This document shows, in pieces, positions 33,458 through 41,195 of a stretch of 64,000 bases of DNA. The stretch spans positions 1-64,000 of the forward strand of contig NZ_JASCXN010000031.1 of the NCBI RefSeq assembly GCF_030010625.1, given 5' to 3'. The notes under the pieces were generated by a model, which saw only the letters and a list, made by a program, of their open reading frames with translations, was not told the origin of the DNA and did no database searches. The stretch comes from Streptomyces sp. CC208A. Its GTDB lineage: Bacteria; Actinomycetota; Actinomycetes; Streptomycetales; Streptomycetaceae. The position numbers and the translations under genes are program-made. Within the stretch, counting starts at the first letter, position 1, and the number at the start of each line of letters is the position of its first letter.

Positions 33458-33886
33458 ATGAACAGCAGCTCCATGACGCGTCGCCGGCTCGTCGGCGGCG
33501 TGCTCGCCGTCGTGGCCATGGCCGGGATCGGACTGGTCACGGCGCCCGGCGCAGCCGCCCTCAACAAGGACGGAAGCCTGGAGGCCTACGAGTTCGGTCT
33601 CTACTACAACTCCGGTCAGGGGGGCTGTGTCTTCGATCTGGCCGTCTCCGACTGGGACTTCTCGAACGACACGTTCTGGAGGCCGAGCGGCACCTGCTAC
33701 GGCTACGGCCAGACCACCAACGACAACACGGCCTCGTACTACAACCGCGACACCGGCACGTGGTGGGTGTACACGGACGCCGACGGTGACGGCGCGGAGG
33801 GCACCCTGCCGCCCGGATACAAGGGCGACGCCTCCCGCACCTTCAAGAACCAGATCTCGTCGGCCTTCCCGTACGACGCCCACTGA
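33458..33886 (+). CDS. Secreted peptidase-inhibitor I36-like protein
   Basis: 142 aa from ATG 33458 (GGGGGGAAG ribosome site); a second ATG six codons in is possible. It has a signal peptide with MTRRRLVGGVLAVVAMAG and cleavage near APGAAA. The mature protein of about 110 residues has YYNSGQGGCVFDL, GTCYGYGQTTNDNTASYYNR and WWVYTD. The pattern of Y-N-x-x-x-GG, G-x-G-x-x-x-x-N-x-x-S-x-x-N is that of I36/SMPI-like (crystallin-fold) inhibitors. Two Cys could form one disulfide. The C-terminal part (ADGDGAEGTLPPGYKG) is Asp/Gly rich. Divergent from the exporter operon and in tandem with a lipoprotein gene. Confidence 0.65.
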   Translation: MNSSSMTRRRLVGGVLAVVAMAGIGLVTAPGAAALNKDGSLEAYEFGLYYNSGQGGCVFDLAVSDWDFSNDTFWRPSGTCYGYGQTTNDNTASYYNRDTGTWWVYTDADGDGAEGTLPPGYKGDASRTFKNQISSAFPYDAH

Positions 33887-33933
33887 TCAGCGCGACCGCC
33901 ACGCGGTGTTGCGCGCACGCTTGCGAGGACCAC

Positions 33934-34899
33934 ATGCTTTCCGCAGCCCCACACCGCCGCGCCCCGTTCCCGGTCACGGCGCTGGCAGCCGTCGCGTTGC
34001 TCAGCGGGTGCTCGGGCGACGGCGCCCGGCCGGCCGGTGCGGCCGCCGAGCCGGCGGTGCCCGCCATCCCCACGATCGCCGAGGCGACGACGCTGAGATT
34101 CCCGCTGGACGCCTTCGAGGCGACGGACGAGCAGAACCGCACCCTCGCCCGGGCGCAGGGAATCCTCACCTCCCGGTGCATGGCCCGTTTCGGGTTCCGT
34201 TACCAGGCCCCTCAGAACAGTTCGCCGCAGCAGCCGCGCGGCGGTTCCCGGCGCTTCGGCGTCACCGACCTGAAGACCGCCTCGCAGTACGGCTATCGCA
34301 ATCCGCGGACCGCGGGCTCCGAGCCGCCGCGGGACACCGGGCGGGGGACGCTGAGCAGGACCGCGGAGATCGTGCTGCTGGGGGAGCCGGGGCTGAAGCC
34401 CGAGGACCTGCCGGCGAGCCAGCAGGAGGCCGAGAGCGAGGGCGGCAGCGCGACCGAGGCCAACGGCAAGCGCATCCCCTTCGGCGGCTGCACGCGCGAG
34501 TCCTTCCTCAAGCTGTACGCGCCGAAGCCGGGCACCGTCGACCTGCTGTACGTCTTCAACCTGCGCAACCAGGCCGATTCCGAGTACCGAGGGGACTCCC
34601 GCGTCCGTGCGGTCGACCGGCGTTGGTCCGACTGCATGGCGGAATCCGGCTACAGGACACGGGATCCGCACAACGCGGCCGAGGAGCTCGGGCTGGGCGA
34701 GGCGCGGTCGGGCCCCGAGGCGATCAGCGCCGCCAAGGCCGACGTGCTCTGCAAGCACCGGGTCAACCTGGTCGGTGTCCACTACGCGGTCCTGTCGGCC
34801 TACGAGCAGCGCGCGGTCGAGAGGAACGCCGAGACCCTGAAGCTCGCGAAGGACCAGCTCGACGAACGCCTTCGACTGGCAGCGGGGCTGACCGGCTGA
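33934..34899 (+). CDS. Large Cys-containing lipoprotein
   Basis: 321 aa from ATG 33934, 47 bases after the I36-like gene and probably co-transcribed. The lipobox is AVALLSGCSG (Cys near residue 25). Four more Cys occur as SRCMARFGFRY, FGGCTRESFLKLY, WSDCMAESGYRTRDPHNAAEEL and DVLCKHRVNLVG. The CM-x3-G-(Y/F) pattern echoes the exporter-operon lipoprotein across the divergent promoter, so the two may be distant relatives. The C-terminus is a long helix. No domain recognised; function unknown. Confidence 0.8.
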   Translation: MLSAAPHRRAPFPVTALAAVALLSGCSGDGARPAGAAAEPAVPAIPTIAEATTLRFPLDAFEATDEQNRTLARAQGILTSRCMARFGFRYQAPQNSSPQQPRGGSRRFGVTDLKTASQYGYRNPRTAGSEPPRDTGRGTLSRTAEIVLLGEPGLKPEDLPASQQEAESEGGSATEANGKRIPFGGCTRESFLKLYAPKPGTVDLLYVFNLRNQADSEYRGDSRVRAVDRRWSDCMAESGYRTRDPHNAAEELGLGEARSGPEAISAAKADVLCKHRVNLVGVHYAVLSAYEQRAVERNAETLKLAKDQLDERLRLAAGLTG

Positions 34900-34931
34900 C
34901 CGGCTGCGAAACCGCGCCCCGGTACGGGGCC

Positions 34932-35357
34932 TCAGTGGGCGAGGGCGGACAGAAGAGCCTCCAGCAGCTCGCGGTCACGGGCCTGGCTCAGGCGGGCCCG
35001 GGCCGCCTCCGGCGGCAGCCAGCACAGCCGGTCCACCTCCCGGCCGGGGACGAAGCTCCCGCCGAGGGCGCGGGCCGCCCAGTAGACGACCTCCTTGGGG
35101 CGGCCGGCGACCGGGTAGCGGACGGTGGGCAGCCGGACGCCCAGCGCACAGGACTGCCCGGTCTCCTCAAGGACCTCCCGCACCGCGCACTCCCCGGCGC
35201 TCTCGCCGGGCTTCCGCTTGCCTTTCGGATGCGACCAGTCATCGTATTTCGGCCTGTGCACGAGGGCGATCTCGATGCCCCGGCCGGAGGGCGCCGGCCG
35301 CCACAGGACGCAGCCGGCGGCGCGTACCGGAGCGGTCTCGGGGGTCTCGTGGGTCAT
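34932..35357 (-). CDS. Nudix hydrolase (MutT-type)
   Basis: 141 aa from ATG 35357, overlapping the CHAD stop (ATGA). The full Nudix box fits GX5EX7REUXEEXGU: GKRKPGE, then CAVREVLEETGQ. Comparable mycobacterial and streptomycete MutT1-like proteins carry an extra C-terminal histidine phosphatase domain; here only the Nudix domain is present. Likely substrates are nucleoside di- or triphosphates, dinucleoside polyphosphates or inositol polyphosphates; which one is open. Third gene of the ppk operon. Confidence 0.9.
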   Translation of the reverse strand: MTHETPETAPVRAAGCVLWRPAPSGRGIEIALVHRPKYDDWSHPKGKRKPGESAGECAVREVLEETGQSCALGVRLPTVRYPVAGRPKEVVYWAARALGGSFVPGREVDRLCWLPPEAARARLSQARDRELLEALLSALAH

Positions 35358-36346
35358 GGGACGGGGACGGTGGTGGCGTTCCAGGCGCGCTGGAAGGCGA
35401 AGCGGGCGGCCTCGACCTCGTGGCGCTGGTCGGCGTGGAGGACGCCGAGGGCGTACGCGGTGGCGGGGGCGATCCGGGGGGTGCGGGCCGCGGCGGCGGC
35501 GGCCGCGGCGGCCTCGGCGGCGTCGCGGTGGCGGTCGAGGGCCCGGGCCGCCTCGTAGAGGGGGGCGTCACGGTCGGCGCCGAAGGAGGTCACCTCCGTG
35601 GCGTACCGGTGGAGGCGGAGCAGCAGGCGGGTGTGGTGCCAGGGCGCGTCCTGGCTCTCGCCGGCGGCCAGGGCCAGCGCCTCCGCGTTGTACGGGTGGG
35701 CGGCGCGGGTCAGCGGCAGGGCGTCGACCGCGTCGAGGAGGCGGCGGCGGGCGACCGAGGCGGAGGCGTCGAGGACCTCGGGGGCGGGGGCCGAGCCCGC
35801 CGGGCCCAGCGGCACCTCGGAGGCGAGCAGGGCCACGGCGTCGGCGACGGCGTGGAAGCGGGAGGAGCCGAGGGCCTGGAGGGCGGCCGAGTGGGCCCGG
35901 GTCCTGGCCAGGGTGAGCTGCCGCTCCAGGAGGGCCCCGGCCCGGGCGGCGCCGACGGTCAGCCCGGGCCCCTCCGAGCCGCGGGCGGCCGGCACCGGGC
36001 CGCTGCCGTGGGAGAGCCGGTTCAGCGCGTCCATGAGCCGGACCAGGCGGGAGGTGCAGGCCTGCTCCAGGGCGAGGGTGCCGGAGAGCCAGGCCAGCTC
36101 GGTGCGGAGGTGGTCGGCCCAGGCCGGGTCGAGCAGCGGCCGGAAGGTGTGCAGGCTCCCGCTGATCCGGCGGGCGGCCGCCCGCAGCGTGCCGGCGGCC
36201 TCCTCCGCTCCCGACGTGTCCGCGCCGCTCTCGCCGTGCTGCCGCAGGCCGCGGAGGAAGTCCGCGGCCCGGGCGTGCAGGTAGGGGGCCAGGACCTCCC
36301 CCGCGGTCACGTCGTGAAGGGACTGCGTGGGGTCAAGGTTGGGCAC
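35354..36346 (-). CDS. CHAD-domain (polyphosphate-binding) protein
   Basis: 330 aa from ATG 36346, overlapping the end of ppk by 14 bases. An all-helical CHAD domain covers nearly the whole chain, with the duplicated pattern of conserved His and basic residues (LHARAADFLRGLRQHG, ARRISGSLHTFRPLLDP, TRLLLRLHRYATEVTSFG). CHAD domains bind polyphosphate and localise to polyphosphate granules. Co-expression with polyphosphate kinase supports a granule-associated role. The C-terminus has an Ala-rich helix typical of high-GC genes. Confidence 0.9.
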   Translation of the reverse strand: MPNLDPTQSLHDVTAGEVLAPYLHARAADFLRGLRQHGESGADTSGAEEAAGTLRAAARRISGSLHTFRPLLDPAWADHLRTELAWLSGTLALEQACTSRLVRLMDALNRLSHGSGPVPAARGSEGPGLTVGAARAGALLERQLTLARTRAHSAALQALGSSRFHAVADAVALLASEVPLGPAGSAPAPEVLDASASVARRRLLDAVDALPLTRAAHPYNAEALALAAGESQDAPWHHTRLLLRLHRYATEVTSFGADRDAPLYEAARALDRHRDAAEAAAAAAAAARTPRIAPATAYALGVLHADQRHEVEAARFAFQRAWNATTVPVP

Positions 36347-38609
36347 GCCGGCGCCTCCGCGCGTCGATGAGCATCTCCTGCACGTGCCGCAGCGGCTTGC
36401 CCTCCGGGTCGGTCGCGTGGCGCGTCCAGTTCCCGTCCGGGCCGAGGTGCCAGGAGGAGGTGGTGTCGGACATCCCGGTCTCCAGGAGCCGGGTGAGGGC
36501 CGCCCGGTGGGCGGGGTCGGAGACCCGGACCAGGGCCTCGATGCGCCGGTCCAGGTTGCGGTGCATCATGTCGGCGCTGCCGAGCCACACCTCGGGCTCG
36601 CCGCCGTTGCCGAAGGCGAAGACCCGGGAGTGCTCCAGGAAGCGGCCGAGGACCGAGCGGACCCGGATGTTCTCGGAGAGGCCGGGGACGCCGGGCCGCA
36701 CGGCGCAGATGCCGCGGACCCAGATGTCGACCGGGACGCCGGCCCGGGAGGCCCGGTAGCAGGCGTCGATGACGGCCTCGTCGACCATCGAGTTGACCTT
36801 GATCTTCACGTACGCGGGCCGCCCGGCCCGGTGGTGGGCGATCTCCTTGGTGATCCGGGAGACCAGGCCGTCGCGGAGCGACTTCGGGGCGGTGAGCAGC
36901 CGCCGGTACGTCTCGCGCCGTGAGTAGCCGGAGAGCCGGTTGAAGAGGTCGGAGAGGTCCGCGCCGACCTGCGGGTCGGCGGTGAGCAGGCCCAGGTCCT
37001 CGTAGAGCCTGGCGGTCTTCGGGTGGTAGTTGCCGGTGCCGACGTGCGAGTACCGGCGCAGCAGGTCGCCCTCCTGGCGTACCACCAGGGACAGCTTGCA
37101 GTGGGTCTTGAGCCCGACCAGGCCGTAGACGACGTGGCAGCCGGCCTCCTCCAGCTTCCGCGCCCACTTGATGTTGGCCTGCTCGTCGAAGCGGGCCTTG
37201 ATCTCGACGAGGACGAGGACCTGCTTGCCGGACTCGGCGGCGTCGATGAGGGCGTCGACTATGGGGGAGTCGCCGGAGGTCCGGTACAGCGTCTGCTTGA
37301 TCGCGAGGACGTCCGGGTCGGCCGCCGCCTGCTCCAGGAAGGCCTGGACGGAGGTGGAGAAGGAGTCGTACGGGTGGTGCAGGAGCACGTCCCGCTCGCG
37401 CAGCGCGCCGAAGACGTCGGGCGCGGACGCGGACTCGACCTCGGCGAGGTCCCGGTGGGTGCCGGCGACGAACTTCGGGTACTTGAGCTCGGGCCGGTCC
37501 TGCCCGGCGATCCCGAACAGGCCGGTGAGGTCGAGCGGTCCCGGCAGCGGGTAGACCTCGGCGTCGGAGATCTTCAGCTCGCGCACGAGCAGGTCGAGCA
37601 CGTACGGGTCGATGGACTCCTCGACCTCCAGGCGCACCGGCGGGCCGAAGCGGCGCCGCATGAGCTCCTTCTCCAGGGCCATCAGGAGGTTCTCGGCGTC
37701 GTCCTCCTCGACCTCCAGGTCCTCGTTCCGCGTCACCCGGAACATGTGGTGCGCGAGCACCTCCATGCCGGGGAACAGCTCCTCCAGGTGCGCCGCGATG
37801 ACGTCCTCCAGGGGCACGTACCGCTGCGGGGAGGCCTCCAGGAAGCGGGAGAGCAGCGGCGGCACCTTGACGCGGGCGAAGTGGCGGTGGCCGCTGACCG
37901 GGTTGCGGACGACGACGGCCAGGTTGAGGGAGAGGCCGGAGATGTACGGGAAGGGGTGCGCCGGGTCCACGGCGAGCGGGGTGAGGACGGGGAAGATCCG
38001 CTGCCGGAAGAGCGTGAACAGCCCCGCCTGCTCCTTCTCCGTGAGCTCGGGCCAGCGGATCAGGTGGATGCCCTCGTCGGCCAGGGCCGGGGCGACGTCC
38101 TGCTGGTAGCAGGCGGCGTGCCGGGCCATCAGCTCGCGGGAGCGGGTCCAGATGAGGTCGAGGACCTCGCGGGGCTGGAGCCCGGAGGCGGAGCGGGTGG
38201 CGACGCCGGTGGCGATGCGGCGCTTGAGTCCCGCGACCCGGACCATGAAGAACTCGTCGAGGTTCGAGGCGAAGATCGCGAGGAAGTTCGCCCGCTCCAG
38301 GAGGGGCGTCGTCGGGTCCTCGGCGAGTTCGAGCACCCGCTCGTTGAAGGCGAGCCAGCTGCGCTCGCGGTCGAGGAAGCGGCCCTGGGGGAGCTCCCCG
38401 GAGCCGTCGTCGTCGCCGCCGTCGTACGCGTCGTACGCGTCGATCTCGGAGTCGAGGCCGGTGTCGAGACCGGTGCCGAGGGCGGTGTCGAGGCCGTCCG
38501 CGGCCTCGGGGGCCGCGTGCGGGCGGTGGGCCGCTATGGAACCCAGGGACGGCTGCGGGGACGCGGTGGCGGAGGTCTGGACCGGGACCTCGGCGGGCTG
38601 CTGGCTCAT
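36333..38609 (-). CDS. ppk: Polyphosphate kinase 1
   Basis: 758 aa from ATG 38609 (MSQQPAEVPVQ); an in-frame ATG at 38735 would add 42 residues. The N-terminal 75 residues are low-complexity and acidic. The body has RERSWLAFNERVLELA, the catalytic His of GLKTHCKLSLVVRQEG, VGTGNYHPKTARLYEDLGLL and the second conserved region ADMMHRNLDRRIE. It makes polyphosphate from ATP reversibly. It heads an operon with CHAD and Nudix genes, consistent with polyphosphate storage controlled together with the neighbouring pst and pit transporters. I found no convincing tandem PHO boxes upstream. Confidence 0.96.
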   Translation of the reverse strand: MSQQPAEVPVQTSATASPQPSLGSIAAHRPHAAPEAADGLDTALGTGLDTGLDSEIDAYDAYDGGDDDGSGELPQGRFLDRERSWLAFNERVLELAEDPTTPLLERANFLAIFASNLDEFFMVRVAGLKRRIATGVATRSASGLQPREVLDLIWTRSRELMARHAACYQQDVAPALADEGIHLIRWPELTEKEQAGLFTLFRQRIFPVLTPLAVDPAHPFPYISGLSLNLAVVVRNPVSGHRHFARVKVPPLLSRFLEASPQRYVPLEDVIAAHLEELFPGMEVLAHHMFRVTRNEDLEVEEDDAENLLMALEKELMRRRFGPPVRLEVEESIDPYVLDLLVRELKISDAEVYPLPGPLDLTGLFGIAGQDRPELKYPKFVAGTHRDLAEVESASAPDVFGALRERDVLLHHPYDSFSTSVQAFLEQAAADPDVLAIKQTLYRTSGDSPIVDALIDAAESGKQVLVLVEIKARFDEQANIKWARKLEEAGCHVVYGLVGLKTHCKLSLVVRQEGDLLRRYSHVGTGNYHPKTARLYEDLGLLTADPQVGADLSDLFNRLSGYSRRETYRRLLTAPKSLRDGLVSRITKEIAHHRAGRPAYVKIKVNSMVDEAVIDACYRASRAGVPVDIWVRGICAVRPGVPGLSENIRVRSVLGRFLEHSRVFAFGNGGEPEVWLGSADMMHRNLDRRIEALVRVSDPAHRAALTRLLETGMSDTTSSWHLGPDGNWTRHATDPEGKPLRHVQEMLIDARRRRRAQP

Positions 38610-38795
38610 GGCCCCATTCTTCCGCGCGATGGGGCCCTCGGGCGCGTCGGAGCGGACCGTGGGGGAGGGCAGTCTCCCCTTGGGAAGTCTTCCCGGGGAG
38701 GGGACCCCGCCGGGCATGATCACGGATCGCTTCATTGCGTGAGCGTCGCAAGCGCGTCTGAATGGCCGGTAACGACGACATGTCGTACGGGAATC

Positions 38796-38825
38796 GGGGG
38801 CGGGGCCTGTGACGGCCCCGCCCCC
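38796..38825 (-). terminator. Strong terminator after the ABC-GntR operon
   Basis: GGGGGCGGGGCC (38796-38807) pairs perfectly with GGCCCCGCCCCC (38814-38825) around TGTGAC. It lies about 50 bases downstream of the permease stop and upstream of ppk. Confidence 0.85.
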
Positions 38826-38846
38826 GTGGGTTCACCCGTACGGGCT

Positions 38847-38880
38847 ACGGGTGTCGGTTTACGGGTGTCGGTTTACGGGT
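38847..38880. repeat. 14-bp tandem repeat covering the permease stop
   Basis: ACGGGTGTCGGTTT occurs twice in tandem (38847-38860, 38861-38874) and begins a third time (ACGGGTGCCGG from 38875). On the minus strand each unit junction contains a TAA, so the permease stop codon is duplicated. Nothing else seen in this small gap. Confidence 0.85.
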
Positions 38881-39856
38881 GCCGGGCGCGGAGGACCCGG
38901 AAGGCCGCGAGGGTCGCGAGGGCGGCGAGGGCGAGGACGATGCCGGTCTCGATGAGCTGGGTGGGCCAGAGGTGGGAGACGGGGTGGTAGTCGAGGAACT
39001 GCGTGGTGATGCCGTGCTCGGCGTGGCACTGGGCCTCCACCTTGCCCCAGATCCCTTCCTGGGCGTCCACCCCGGAGGCCCGGTTCGCCTGCTCCCAGCA
39101 GATCATCCGGTCGAAGCGGGCACCGGACGGGGTGAGTAGGCCGGAGTCCATGGCCAGATAGTCCTCCGGGACCATGAGGGAGTGGCTGAGGGGGCCGGTG
39201 ATCCTCTCCGTCGACAGGATGGACCAGCGGTACGAGGTGAAGGCGAGCGTCACCACGCCCATGACCAGTCCTGCGGCGGACATGGCGAGGAGGGTGCGGC
39301 GGACGAGCTGGCCGATCAGGGCGCCGACGGCGACGGCGGCGAGGACGTGGGCGAAGAGGACGATGCCGGTCAGCGCGTAGGTGCCCGGGTCGCCCCAGAA
39401 GAAGCCCCAGCCCTCCTCCACCCGGCTGTGGCCGAACTGGAAGACGCCCATGGCGGCGAGCACGGCGAGGACCGCGACGCCGGCCGCGACGGCGAGCTTG
39501 GACCGGAGCCAGGCGGCCGGGCTCACCGACTGGGTGAGGGAGAGCTGGTACGTCCCCGACTCGTACTCGCGCGCCACCATCGGGCCCGCGACCAGGGCGG
39601 CGACGGCGAGCGGCAGCAGGATCGCGCCTCCGCCGACGTACTCCAGCGCCCAGCGAAGTGTGTGGTACCCGCTGTTGTCGGGGGACGGGACCCATCCCCC
39701 GTTCTCCACGCGCACGTCCGGATACTGCGCGTCCCAGATCCGCAGCCCGCCGATCACGGCGAAGGCCAGGACCACCGCCGCGCCCGCGATCCACAGCGTC
39801 CGCCGGTACTGGCGGACCGTCACCCAGGCCGGGCCCTTCAGGGAGAGGCTGCTCAT
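38873..39856 (-). CDS. ABC-2 type permease of the YtrA-type operon
   Basis: 327 aa from ATG 39856 (ATGA overlap with the ATPase stop). About six membrane helices (WIAGAAVVLAFAVIGGLRIW, LLPLAVAALVAGPMVAREYE, LAVAAGVAVLAVLAAMGVFQF, VLAAVAVGALIGQLV, LLAMSAAGLVMGVVTLAF, LIETGIVLALAALATLAAFRV) with a large external loop before the last. PMVAREYESGTYQLSLTQSVS is the hallmark segment of these export permeases. Works with the ATPase; substrate unknown, often cell-wall-active compounds in the family. Confidence 0.88.
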   Translation of the reverse strand: MSSLSLKGPAWVTVRQYRRTLWIAGAAVVLAFAVIGGLRIWDAQYPDVRVENGGWVPSPDNSGYHTLRWALEYVGGGAILLPLAVAALVAGPMVAREYESGTYQLSLTQSVSPAAWLRSKLAVAAGVAVLAVLAAMGVFQFGHSRVEEGWGFFWGDPGTYALTGIVLFAHVLAAVAVGALIGQLVRRTLLAMSAAGLVMGVVTLAFTSYRWSILSTERITGPLSHSLMVPEDYLAMDSGLLTPSGARFDRMICWEQANRASGVDAQEGIWGKVEAQCHAEHGITTQFLDYHPVSHLWPTQLIETGIVLALAALATLAAFRVLRARHP

Positions 39857-40716
39857 GCGGTGGCTCCTTCGGGGTTGCGCAGGTGGGCGAGGAGGAGTTC
39901 CTCCAGGGAGGGTTCGGCGGTCTCCCAGGGGCCCTCTATGGGGCCCTCGCGGCGGACCAGGGCCGTGAGCTGACGGCCCGTCGTACGGGAGTCGACGACC
40001 GTGTGCGGGGCGAGGTCGGCGACCGGGCCGGTGAGCAGGGTGTGCGCGGCGAGCAGGTCGTCGACGGCGCCGTCGAGGCGGACGCGGCCGCCGGCGAGCA
40101 GCATCAGGTGGTCGCAGGCGCCCTCCAGCTCGGTGAGGATGTGCGAGGACATGACGACCGTCGTCCCGCGCTCGGCCGCGTCGGACATCAGCAGGCCCAT
40201 CAGCTGGTGGCGGGCGAGCGGGTCGAGGTCGGCCATCGGCTCGTCGAGGAGGAGGAGTCCGGCGCGCTTGCCGAGGGCGAGCGCGAGGGCGACGCGGGTG
40301 CGCTGGCCGCCGGAGAGGTGGTGGACGAGGGTGTCGGAGGAGAAGCCGCCGCCCTCGACGACCCGGAGCGCGGCGGCGTCGTCCCAGCGGCCGGGGTTGA
40401 GCTCGCGGCCCATGCGGAGGGTGTCGGCGACGGTGAGCCGGGGGTGCAGCGGCTTGGCCTGGGCGATGTAGGCCAGGTCCTCGCGGGCGGGTCCTTCGAG
40501 GGTGCCCTCGGTGGGGCGGAGCAGGCCGGCGGCGAGGGCGAGGAGGGTGGACTTGCCGGCGCCGTTGGGGCCGACGAGAGCGCAGATCCGGCCGACGGGG
40601 AGGGCGAAGTCGCACTCCCGGAGCGCCCAGCCGCCCTTCCGGACGCCGTACTTCCCGCCGTATTTCTTGCCCAGGAGATCCGCCCGCAGGGCGATCCCCT
40701 CGCTGGTCGTGGTCAC
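39853..40716 (-). CDS. ABC transporter ATP-binding protein
   Basis: 287 aa from ATG 40716, overlapping the GntR stop (ATGA). Walker A GPNGAGKSTLLALAAGLL, signature LSGGQRTRVALALAL, Walker B LLLLDEPMADLDPL, H-loop SSHILTELEG. The YIAQAKPLHPRLTVADTL Q-loop and C-terminal extension (VDDLLAAHTLLTGP, VVDSRTTGRQLTALV) match the YtrB/EcsA-like exporters controlled by GntR/YtrA repressors. Confidence 0.93.
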   Translation of the reverse strand: MTTTSEGIALRADLLGKKYGGKYGVRKGGWALRECDFALPVGRICALVGPNGAGKSTLLALAAGLLRPTEGTLEGPAREDLAYIAQAKPLHPRLTVADTLRMGRELNPGRWDDAAALRVVEGGGFSSDTLVHHLSGGQRTRVALALALGKRAGLLLLDEPMADLDPLARHQLMGLLMSDAAERGTTVVMSSHILTELEGACDHLMLLAGGRVRLDGAVDDLLAAHTLLTGPVADLAPHTVVDSRTTGRQLTALVRREGPIEGPWETAEPSLEELLLAHLRNPEGATA

Positions 40717-41105
40717 TTTTCCTCGTCCCCCTCGAAGTGCTGTGCCAGTACGGCGGTGAAGAGCGCGGACACGTCCTCGCGGTCCAGTCCCGCGGCGCGC
40801 GCCCGGCGGGCCCAGGCGTCGAGCTCGCCCCGGAGGGGGGAGTCGGCGGGGGCGGTGGTGCCGAGCGTGGCGCGGACGAAGGTGCCGAGGCCCCGGCGGG
40901 CCTCGACGAGGCCCTCGCGTTCGAGTTCGCGGTAGGCCTTGAGGACGGTGTTCGGGTTGATGGCCGTCGCCTCGACGACCTCGCGTGCGGTGGGCAGGCG
41001 GTCGCCCGGCTCCAGGAGGCCCATCCGGAGGGCCTGTTTCGTCTGCTGGACGATCTGGAGGTAGGTGGCGACGCCGCTGCGCCGGTCGATGCGGTACTCG
41101 ACCAC
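40713..41105 (-). CDS. GntR/YtrA-family transcriptional regulator
   Basis: 130 aa if GTG 41105 (VVEYRIDRRSG) is the start; GTG codons 9-12 codons further upstream and TTG 41135 are in frame but fall inside the operator palindrome, so they are less likely. The GntR winged helix spans residues about 10-72 (GVATYLQIVQQTKQALRMG, DRLPTAREVVEATAINPNTVLKAYRELEREGL), with a short C-terminal dimerisation helix and no ligand domain, as in YtrA. It probably represses its own operon; derepression would follow cell envelope stress in the family. Confidence 0.9.
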   Translation of the reverse strand: MVEYRIDRRSGVATYLQIVQQTKQALRMGLLEPGDRLPTAREVVEATAINPNTVLKAYRELEREGLVEARRGLGTFVRATLGTTAPADSPLRGELDAWARRARAAGLDREDVSALFTAVLAQHFEGDEEK

Positions 41106-41114
41106 GTTCCTTTG

Positions 41115-41152
41115 CACCACCCTTTCACTAATCAAGTAGTGAAAGGGTGGTG
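41115..41152. promoter_or_regulatory. Operator palindrome of the GntR/YtrA operon
   Basis: A perfect inverted repeat with 16-bp arms: CACCACCCTTTCACTA (41115-41130), six-base spacer ATCAAG, then TAGTGAAAGGGTGGTG (41137-41152). It ends ten bases upstream of the likely GTG start. Central ACTA-N6-TAGT resembles YtrA-type operators, but the long outer arms are unusual. Confidence 0.85.
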
Positions 41153-41159
41153 GAAAGAA

Positions 41160-41181
41160 GGGGGCGGTGTCAACCGCCCCC
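41160..41181 (-). terminator. Terminator of mshD
   Basis: GGGGGCGGT-GTCA-ACCGCCCCC, 9-bp perfect stem, 14 bases after the mshD stop, followed on the minus strand by TTCTTTCC. The loop strand also reads TTGACA on the minus strand, which could double as a -35 for the GntR operon. Confidence 0.8.
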
Positions 41182-41195
41182 TCCGATCTGCGCGT

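Noticed and set aside
33458..33886. Lactococcin 972-like bacteriocin next to a MacB exporter
   Set aside because: The gene order is suggestive, but the mature sequence has the YYN-GG-GxG-N-S-N pattern of I36-like inhibitors and lacks the short Tyr/Lys/Ser core of the lactococcin 972 family.
36300..38872. PHO boxes before ppk
   Set aside because: Single GTTCACC at 38830 lies on the wrong strand relative to ppk, and no 11-nt repeated units can be seen on the minus strand.
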